DNA from: Vogesella oryzae
GTDB lineage: Bacteria > Pseudomonadota > Gammaproteobacteria > Burkholderiales > Chromobacteriaceae
Direction of reading: 5' to 3'
NCBI RefSeq assembly: GCF_902829295.1
Contig: NZ_CADEPL010000023.1
Coordinates: 1 to 38,392 of the forward strand
DNA length: 38,392 nt
A program made the translations under genes and the position numbers. This document shows positions 33,298-38,392 of this stretch, piece by piece. How positions within the stretch are numbered: the stretch's first letter is position 1; the number at the start of each line of letters is the position of its first letter. The notes under the pieces are model-generated. The model did no database searches, was not told the DNA's origin, and saw only the letters and a list, made by a program, of their open reading frames with translations.

Positions 33298-35001
33298 ATG
33301 AACACCACCACCGAAAGTTTTCTCCCCGCCCAGCTGGCGGGGCTGTTTGCCCGCCTCGATCCGCAGCACGGCCCGGCGTTGCAGCCGCTATTGCAGCGGC
33401 TGGTCAACGCCCAGGCCGCCGGCCACGTGTGCCTGGGCGGGCTGTCCGCCGAGGATTTCGCGCTGCTGCGGCAGACGCCGCTGGCCGGGCGCAGCGGTGA
33501 CTACACGCCGCTGATCGTCGATGACGCCGGCCGGCTGTACTTTGCCCGCCAGTGGCAGGACGAAACCCGGCTGGCAGAGGCGCTGGCCACGCTGGCACGC
33601 GACCCGCAGCCGCTGCCGGCCAGCGCGGCGCAGATCGAGGCGCTGCTGGACGCGCTGTTCGGCGCGGCCACGGCGCCGGACTGGCAACGGTTGGCCGCAC
33701 GGCTGGCGATGCAGCGGCGCTTCCTGACCATTTCCGGCGGTCCCGGCACCGGCAAGACCACCACCGTGGTGCGCTTGCTGGCGGCGCTGGCCTCGCTGTC
33801 GCCGCGGCCGCTGGTGATGGCGATGGCGGCGCCGACCGGCAAGGCGGCGGCGCGGCTGACCGAATCGGTGCGTGCCGCCCGCGACAAGCTGGCGCTGGCG
33901 GATGAGGTTCGCGCGCAGCTGCCGGACAAGGCGCAGACCCTGCACCGGCTGATCGGGCTGCTGCCGGGCAGCGCGCGGCCGCGGCAGCATGCGGCCAACC
34001 CTTTGCCGCTGGACGTGCTGGTGGTGGACGAGGCCTCGATGGTGGACCTGACGCTGATGGCGCAGACGCTGGCGGCGCTGCCGGCGCATGCGCGGCTGAT
34101 CTTGCTGGGCGACAAGGACCAGCTGGCGTCGGTGGATGCCGGCGCGGTGCTGGGCGATATCTGCAGCCGCCAGGCCTGGCGCCGCGAGACCGCCGCCACG
34201 CTGGCGGCGCAGGGTTTCGATTTGCCGGGCGTGGTGGACGATGACGCGCTGCTGGCCGACAGCGTGGTGGTGCTGGGCAAGAGCCACCGCTTTGGCGAGC
34301 ACTCCGGTATCGGCCGGCTGGCGCGGGCGGTGAATGCCGCCGACTTGCCGGCGGTGCGCGCGTTGCTGGCGGATGACAGCCTGGCCGATGTCGCCCAGGT
34401 CAGCACGCTGCCGGATGGCGCCGGCCTGCTGGCGCAGCGCGAGCGCTACTGGCAGGCGCTGGCCGCCGGCGCGGCGCCGGCCGAGCTGTTTGCCGCCTTT
34501 GGCGAATTCATGCTGTTGGCCGCAGAGCGTCATGCCGTCGCCGGCATCAATGCCGCCATCGAAAGCGAGCTGGAGCGGCTGGGGCGCAAGCCGCCGGGCA
34601 GCGACTGGTACCCGGGGCGGCCGGTGATGGTGACGCGCAACGATTACAGCATCGGCCTGTTCAACGGCGATATCGGCATCACCGTGCAGCAGGGCGATAG
34701 GCTGCGGGTGATGTTTCCGACCCCGGACGGCGACTGGCGCGAGGTGGCGCCGGCACGGCTGCCGGAGCACGACACCGTGTACGCGATGACGGTGCACAAG
34801 TCGCAGGGGTCGGAGTTCGGCTGTGTATGGCTGGCGCTGCCGGCCGCCGCCGGCGCCATGCTGACCCGCTCGCTGGTGTATACCGCCATTACCCGCGCGC
34901 GGCAGCAGTTTGTGCTGGCGGGCAATCTGGCGGTGCTGCTGGCCGGGGTGGAATTCGCGCCGCCACGGCACAGTGGCCTGGCCGCGCGCCTGTGGGGCTG
35001 A
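33298..35001 (+). CDS. recD: Exodeoxyribonuclease V alpha subunit RecD
   Basis: This 567-residue 5'-3' helicase starts at ATG 33298 (MNTTTESFLPAQL). Motifs: Walker A TISGGPGTGKTTTVVRLLAAL (about 145-165), MAAPTGKAAARLTES, LHRLIG, Walker B LVVDEASMVDLTLM, LLGDKDQLASVDAGAVLGDI, then VTRNDYSIGLFNGDIGIT and MTVHKSQGSEFGCVWL. The length is close to that of the proteobacterial proteins. RecD joins RecB and RecC in the complex and regulates nuclease activity at Chi. The gene is 3 kb from recCB and needs its own promoter; none is clear. Three copies of the repeated word lie in it. Confidence 0.95.
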   Translation: MNTTTESFLPAQLAGLFARLDPQHGPALQPLLQRLVNAQAAGHVCLGGLSAEDFALLRQTPLAGRSGDYTPLIVDDAGRLYFARQWQDETRLAEALATLARDPQPLPASAAQIEALLDALFGAATAPDWQRLAARLAMQRRFLTISGGPGTGKTTTVVRLLAALASLSPRPLVMAMAAPTGKAAARLTESVRAARDKLALADEVRAQLPDKAQTLHRLIGLLPGSARPRQHAANPLPLDVLVVDEASMVDLTLMAQTLAALPAHARLILLGDKDQLASVDAGAVLGDICSRQAWRRETAATLAAQGFDLPGVVDDDALLADSVVVLGKSHRFGEHSGIGRLARAVNAADLPAVRALLADDSLADVAQVSTLPDGAGLLAQRERYWQALAAGAAPAELFAAFGEFMLLAAERHAVAGINAAIESELERLGRKPPGSDWYPGRPVMVTRNDYSIGLFNGDIGITVQQGDRLRVMFPTPDGDWREVAPARLPEHDTVYAMTVHKSQGSEFGCVWLALPAAAGAMLTRSLVYTAITRARQQFVLAGNLAVLLAGVEFAPPRHSGLAARLWG

Positions 35002-35092
35002 CTGGCCGAGCGTGCCGCCATCGCCTAGCCTTTAACAGTAAGCCCGTGGCCTGAGTGCGCCATGGGTTGTCCGCCTGCCAGGAGCTGACGCC

Positions 35093-35890
35093 ATGCCCAA
35101 TTCGCCGCTGAAGATCGGTTTGTCCGCCCGTATCTACCACCCGGAACCCGGTGCCGACGGACTGCGCTCCAAGACGCTGCAGTACCTGGAGCAATCGGTG
35201 GCGCACTGGGTGATGTCGCGCAGCGTGATGGTGCTGATGGTGCCCAGCGTGCTGGAAGACGGCGAGATTACCCGCAGCAATATCCGGCTCACCGATTACG
35301 CCCGTTACCTCGACGGCCTGGTGCTGCAGGGCGGGGTGGATGTCGACCCGCGCAGTTACGGCGAGGAAGCGCTGCACGACGACTGGCGTGGCGATGCGGT
35401 GCGCGACAGCTACGAGATGTCGCTGTTCCGCGCCTTCCTGGAGGCCGGCAAGCCGGTGCTGGGCATCTGCCGCGGCTGCCAGCTGATCAATGTGGCGCTG
35501 GGCGGCTCGCTGTACCAGGACATCCCTTCCCAGCTCGGCTCGCAGCATCACCTGCACAGCAATTACGACCAGCATGCCCACGATGTGCAGTTCAGCGACG
35601 GCGGCCTGCTGCAGCGCGTGCTGGGCCAGCAGCAGGCGCGCGGCGTGGTGTCCATTCACCATCAGGCCATCAAGCAGCTCGGGCGCGGGCTGCTGGTGGA
35701 GGCGCGCTCGGCCGGCGATGGCCTGGTCGAGGCTATCCGCCTCGATGACGAGCGCTTTGTCTGCGGCCTGCAGTGGCACCCGGAATTCCACCCGCCGGGC
35801 GCGGCGCACCTGCTGGACTGCACGCCGCTGCTGGACAGCTTTCTCGGCGAGGTGCGCAGCCGCCGCGACCGCACGCTGCTGGCGGTGTGA
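35093..35890 (+). CDS. puuD: Gamma-glutamyl-gamma-aminobutyrate hydrolase-like class I amidotransferase (PuuD type)
   Basis: This 265-residue peptidase C26 protein has GLVLQGGVDVDPRSYGE (about 80-96), the nucleophile Cys in PVLGICRGCQLINVALGGSLYQDI (about 120-143), VVSIHHQAIKQLG and the His-Glu pair in LQWHPEFHPP. PuuD hydrolyses gamma-glutamyl-GABA to glutamate and GABA in putrescine catabolism; related enzymes act on other gamma-glutamyl compounds. PuuB in the same window supports the assignment. The TGA stop and the reverse-strand TGA of the next gene abut as TGATCA (35888-35893), so no spacer separates the convergent genes. Start is ATG at 35093, with an AGGAG sequence 10 bases upstream. 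Confidence 0.85.
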   Translation: MPNSPLKIGLSARIYHPEPGADGLRSKTLQYLEQSVAHWVMSRSVMVLMVPSVLEDGEITRSNIRLTDYARYLDGLVLQGGVDVDPRSYGEEALHDDWRGDAVRDSYEMSLFRAFLEAGKPVLGICRGCQLINVALGGSLYQDIPSQLGSQHHLHSNYDQHAHDVQFSDGGLLQRVLGQQQARGVVSIHHQAIKQLGRGLLVEARSAGDGLVEAIRLDDERFVCGLQWHPEFHPPGAAHLLDCTPLLDSFLGEVRSRRDRTLLAV

Positions 35891-36433
35891 TCAGTCCGCC
35901 AGCTGGTCCGGTATCCGCAGCAGCAGGTCGGTGACACCGACATCGACGCCGGCCTGGCTCAGCAGCGTGGTGGCCTGGCCGCGGTGGTGGGTCTGGTGGT
36001 TGAAAAAGTGCAGCAGCACGCTGCCGAAGGCGCGCTGCGACGGCACGCCTTTCATGTTGCGGTACGCCAGCAGCATGTCCAGATCGTCTTCCATCATCTC
36101 GTCCAGCAGCGCCACGATCACCGCATCCAGCGCCGTGCGGCGGGCGTGCATGGCGGCGAGGTCGGCATCCAGCGGCTGGTCCAGCTGCTGCGGGTTGACG
36201 TCGCCGGCCAGCGGCGCCAGCGCGGCAAAGCCGGCCGGATGGGCGGCGAAGCGTTTCAGCCAGATGGTGTCGGTCACCAGCAGGTGGTTGAGCGTGCCTT
36301 GCAGCGAGCCGAAAAAGGCGCCGCGCTCGGCGCCCAGCTCGCCGGGCGGCAGGGTGGCGGCGGCGGTATACAGCTTGTCGTTCATCCACTGGTTGTAATC
36401 GGCCAGCAGACGCAGGTGGTAGAGCAGGGACAT
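35891..36433 (-). CDS. DinB-family protein
   Basis: This 180-residue protein has the four-helix-bundle DinB layout. It begins with LRLLADYNQWMNDKLY, continues with LGSLQGTLNHLLVTDTIWLKRF-like sequence carrying the first metal His, and has LLHFFNHQTHHRGQATTLLSQAGVDVG with the other His ligands. DinB/YfiT-fold proteins bind a divalent metal; many are bacillithiol, mycothiol or glutathione-linked transferases or are damage-induced, and the function of this one is unknown. It is not the DNA polymerase IV also called DinB. Start ATG 36433. It may be transcribed with the DUF523 gene upstream (32-bp gap containing one repeated word). Confidence 0.88.
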   Translation of the reverse strand: MSLLYHLRLLADYNQWMNDKLYTAAATLPPGELGAERGAFFGSLQGTLNHLLVTDTIWLKRFAAHPAGFAALAPLAGDVNPQQLDQPLDADLAAMHARRTALDAVIVALLDEMMEDDLDMLLAYRNMKGVPSQRAFGSVLLHFFNHQTHHRGQATTLLSQAGVDVGVTDLLLRIPDQLAD

Positions 36434-36465
36434 GGGCGTACTCCGGTTGGCCGCAAGCGGCGGGG

Positions 36466-36966
36466 TCAGTCCGGCAGCGGCAGCAATTGCGCCAGCTGCG
36501 TTTCGTTGTAGACCGTGATGCCGTGCGCGCTCAGCAAGGCGGCGGTCACGCCCTGGCCGGCCAGCAACTGGCCGTCGAAGCGGCCGCTGTATACCTGGCG
36601 GTTGCCGCAGGACGGGCTGTTGGCTTTCAGCAGTGCCAGCCGGCAGTGCTGTTGTTGTGCCAGTTGCAAGGCCTGCTGCGCGCCGGCGACAAAGGCGGCG
36701 CTGACATCCGCGCCGCTGGCTGTGCGCACGCTGGCTTCCTGTTGTAGCACGGCGTGGCCGTCGCCGCCGGACAGTTCGGCCGGCGGCCGCGGGGTGGGCA
36801 GACCGCCGGCGACTTCCGGGCAGATCACCAGCAGCCGGAAGTGTGCGGCCAACGTGTCGCGCAGCGTGGCCGGCAGGCCCTTGCTGGCGCCGTCGTAGCG
36901 TACCGGTTGCCCCAGCAGGCAGGCGCTGACCAGCAGCGCGGGTTTGTGTTCCGGATCGTGCTTCAT
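36466..36966 (-). CDS. DUF523-family protein
   Basis: This 166-residue protein has the conserved DUF523 pattern: VSACLLGQPVRYDG (about 13-26), ICPEVAGGLPTPRPPAEL (about 48-65), and LLKANSPSCGNRQVYSGRFDGQLLAGQGVTAALL. The conserved Cys residues (in SACLLG, ICPEV and SPSCG) suggest a metal or iron-sulfur site or redox chemistry, but the molecular role is not established. Start is ATG 36966. It lies 10 bp after the stop of the MocR-type regulator gene on the same strand, so cotranscription is likely. Confidence 0.87.
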   Translation of the reverse strand: MKHDPEHKPALLVSACLLGQPVRYDGASKGLPATLRDTLAAHFRLLVICPEVAGGLPTPRPPAELSGGDGHAVLQQEASVRTASGADVSAAFVAGAQQALQLAQQQHCRLALLKANSPSCGNRQVYSGRFDGQLLAGQGVTAALLSAHGITVYNETQLAQLLPLPD

Positions 36967-36976
36967 CGTCGTGTGC

Positions 36977-38392
36977 TCATGGTGAGGGGTTCAACACCTG
37001 CGCCAGCACCGCCACGCCACGGCGGATCGCCGCTTCGTCGACGCCGGCATAGCCCAGCACGAAGCCGGCCTGCTGTGGCGTGGACAGATAGTGGCGGCCC
37101 AGCGGCCGCAGCCACACCTGTTGCTGCGCGGCGGCCGCGGACAGCGCCAGCTCGTTGCTGCCGGCCGGCAGCGTGGCGACCAGGTGCAGTCCGGCCTCAC
37201 CCGGCGACAGTGCCAGATGCTCGGCGCCGCTGGCAGCCAGCGCGCTACGCAGGCACTGCTGGCGCTGGCGGTACAGCTCGCGCATGCGCCGCACGTGGCG
37301 GGCGAACAGGCCGCTGGCGAAGAAATCGGCCAGCGCCGCCTGTACCGGCAATGGACCCTCGCGGGACAGCCGCGCATTGCAGCCGCGAAACGGGTCGATC
37401 AGCGCCTCCGGCACCACCAGGTAGCCGACGCGCAGTCCCGGATACATCACCTTGGACATGGTGCCGACGTAGATCACCCGTTCGTCCTGCGCCAGTCCCT
37501 GTAGCGCGGGTTGCGGCTGGCTGACGTAACGGAATTCGCTGTCGTAGTCGTCCTCGATAATCCAGGCGCCGTGGCGCTGCGCGCACTCCAGCAGCGCCAG
37601 CCGGCGCGGCAGGCTCATTACCACGCCGCTGGGGTACTGGTGCGACGGCGTGGTGTAGATCAGCTTGGGCGGGCGCGGGTCGGTGACCAGTGCCGGGTTC
37701 AACCCTTCGTCATCCACCGGCGCCGGCACCAGCGCCAGTCCGGCACCGCGCATGGCGGCGTGGGCGCCGGCATAGCCCGGCTCTTCCACCCATGCCACCT
37801 CGCCGGCATCGGCCAGCAATCGTGCGGCCAACTCCAGCGCCTGCTGCGCGCCCTGGGTGACGATGATCTGTTCCGGCCGGCAACGCACGCCGCGCGACAG
37901 CTGCAAATAGTCGGCCAGCGCCTCGCGCAGTGCCGGCAGGCCGCCGTCGGCGCGGTAGCCCAGCTCTGGTGCGCTGGCGCGGCGTTGTTGCCGCGACAGC
38001 AGTTGCTGCCAGGCATGGTGCGGAAACTGGCGGATTTCCGGCACGCCGGGGGCGAAGGCGCCGAACAGACCCACCGGCAGGCCGCTGCTGGCATACAGCG
38101 CCTGACCGCGCGGCGACAGCCCCAAAGGTTGGCCGCGTGCCGGGCCGGGGGCTTCTGCGGCGGGGGCAAACAGCCGGGTGACATAGCTGCCGCTGCCGGC
38201 GCGGGTGGCGATATAACCTTCCGCCTGCAGTTGTTCGTAGGCATCCAGCACCGTATTGCGCCCCAGACCCAGGCTGCGCGCCAGATCGCGGCTGGCCGGC
38301 AGCCGGCTGTCGCCGGCCAGGCGGCCGCTGCCTATCCATTGCCGCAGCAGGCGGGCCACGCGGGCAGCGGAGGCCCCCTTTCCCGGCCCCTC
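36977..38392 (-). CDS. MocR/PdxR-type GntR-aminotransferase regulator (5' end outside window)
   Basis: The frame is open to the right edge; about 471 residues are visible and only a short N-terminal part is missing. The GntR winged HTH is at the start (SGRLAGDSRLPASRDLARSLGLGRNTVLDAYEQLQAEGYIATRAGSGSYV). A class I aminotransferase-like domain follows (about 110-460), with TQGAQQALELAARLL, EDDYDSEFRY and the PLP-binding Lys in YVGTMSKVMYPGLRVGYLV. MocR regulators sense PLP adducts of amino compounds such as GABA (GabR), ectoine or pyridoxal itself (PdxR). The target is unknown; polyamine/GABA genes in the window make a GabR-like role worth testing. An internal GTG at 38359 is not the true start. 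Confidence 0.88.
   Translation of the reverse strand, partial: EGPGKGASAARVARLLRQWIGSGRLAGDSRLPASRDLARSLGLGRNTVLDAYEQLQAEGYIATRAGSGSYVTRLFAPAAEAPGPARGQPLGLSPRGQALYASSGLPVGLFGAFAPGVPEIRQFPHHAWQQLLSRQQRRASAPELGYRADGGLPALREALADYLQLSRGVRCRPEQIIVTQGAQQALELAARLLADAGEVAWVEEPGYAGAHAAMRGAGLALVPAPVDDEGLNPALVTDPRPPKLIYTTPSHQYPSGVVMSLPRRLALLECAQRHGAWIIEDDYDSEFRYVSQPQPALQGLAQDERVIYVGTMSKVMYPGLRVGYLVVPEALIDPFRGCNARLSREGPLPVQAALADFFASGLFARHVRRMRELYRQRQQCLRSALAASGAEHLALSPGEAGLHLVATLPAGSNELALSAAAAQQQVWLRPLGRHYLSTPQQAGFVLGYAGVDEAAIRRGVAVLAQVLNPSP

Larger units (their letters stand above)
1684..38136. repeat. Dispersed 9-mer GTTGGCCGC/GCGGCCAAC, about 45 copies (uptake-sequence-like)
   Basis: Counted by eye. 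GTTGGCCGC starts at 1684, 2527, 3923, 4556, 6479, 7031, 10221, 14507, 16080, 17532, 18308, 18677, 22202, 23012, 25592, 27017, 27860, 29683, 30318, 32383, 33690, 34515, 36446, 38128. GCGGCCAAC starts at 3958, 5894, 6470, 7083, 8209, 13302, 14769, 16063, 17506, 23036, 23714, 24267, 24467, 26609, 29274, 30340, 31692, 33212, 33991, 36845, 37824. That is 24 against 21 by strand. The extended consensus is about AGGTTGGCCGCA. About one copy would be expected by base composition. Twelve copies are intergenic. Confidence 0.85.

Noticed and set aside
31525-33369. 614-codon minus-strand frame opposite pap
   Set aside because: It mirrors the real, motif-bearing PPK2 gene and has no recognisable domains or ribosome site.
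35888-35893. TGATCA shared by the stops of puuD and the DinB-like gene as a special signal
   Set aside because: Back-to-back stops of convergent genes are compact but simple; no hairpin or repeat accompanies them.
1684-38136. The repeated 9-mer as a Chi or KOPS site
   Set aside because: Those motifs are strongly polar along a replichore. Here the two orientations are nearly equal, and copies pair into hairpins. A whole-genome orientation count would settle it.

Overview
The window is about 38.4 kb of GC-rich (roughly two-thirds G+C by eye), densely coding chromosomal DNA from a Gram-negative betaproteobacterium. RecBCD, a RegB/RegA (PrrB/PrrA) redox system, PuuB, Pap-type PPK2 and the general gene style suggest the order Neisseriales, family Chromobacteriaceae (Vogesella-like). 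That placement is inference and was not tested by a search. No tRNA, rRNA, CRISPR array, prophage or insertion sequence is visible. About 29 protein genes are present, with one truncated at each edge of the window.

Layout. 1-2.3 kb: 3' end of a sensor kinase gene, then a divergent EamA permease / LysR pair. 2.3-5.4 kb: minus-strand periplasmic binding protein, chromate-type transporter (ChrA) and ferredoxin/flavodoxin-NADP reductase (Fpr). 5.6-8.6 kb: a beta-decarboxylating dehydrogenase and a RegB/RegA redox two-component pair, with two RegA-like boxes upstream. 8.7-8.84 kb: a candidate free-standing small RNA. 8.85-13.1 kb: a translationally coupled PAS/HisKA_2 kinase and REC-PAS-PAS-GGDEF-EAL regulator for c-di-GMP turnover. 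13.2-19.6 kb: minus-strand metabolic genes (FAD-linked 2-hydroxyacid dehydrogenase, GST, ExoD-like protein, succinate-semialdehyde dehydrogenase, nitronate monooxygenase) and a LuxR-type regulator. 20.0-22.4 kb: LysR regulator and gamma-glutamylputrescine oxidase PuuB. 22.7-23.4 kb: two small membrane proteins. 23.5-35.0 kb: recC-recB, then a zinc-ribbon protein, a cytochrome c, polyphosphate:AMP phosphotransferase, and recD. 35.1-38.4 kb: PuuD-like glutamine amidotransferase, DinB-like protein, DUF523 protein and a MocR/GntR-aminotransferase regulator running off the right edge.

Functional links. PuuB, PuuD and the Sad-type dehydrogenase are three steps of the gamma-glutamyl putrescine-to-succinate route, but they are dispersed rather than in one operon. 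RecB, RecC and RecD form one recombination nuclease whose genes are split into two loci.

Most interesting signals. (1) The 9-mer GCGGCCAAC/GTTGGCCGC occurs about 45 times, roughly one per 850 bp. Copies are balanced on both strands, and at four gene ends they form head-to-head inverted pairs that look like terminators. This is the signature of a DNA-uptake sequence, with a word unlike the Neisseria or Pasteurellaceae words. (2) A promoter-to-terminator unit of about 120 nt, with C-rich loops, looks like an unannotated sRNA. (3) The regB-like gene is broken by a 62-bp insert carrying an Illumina Nextera adapter, which is an assembly artefact rather than biology.
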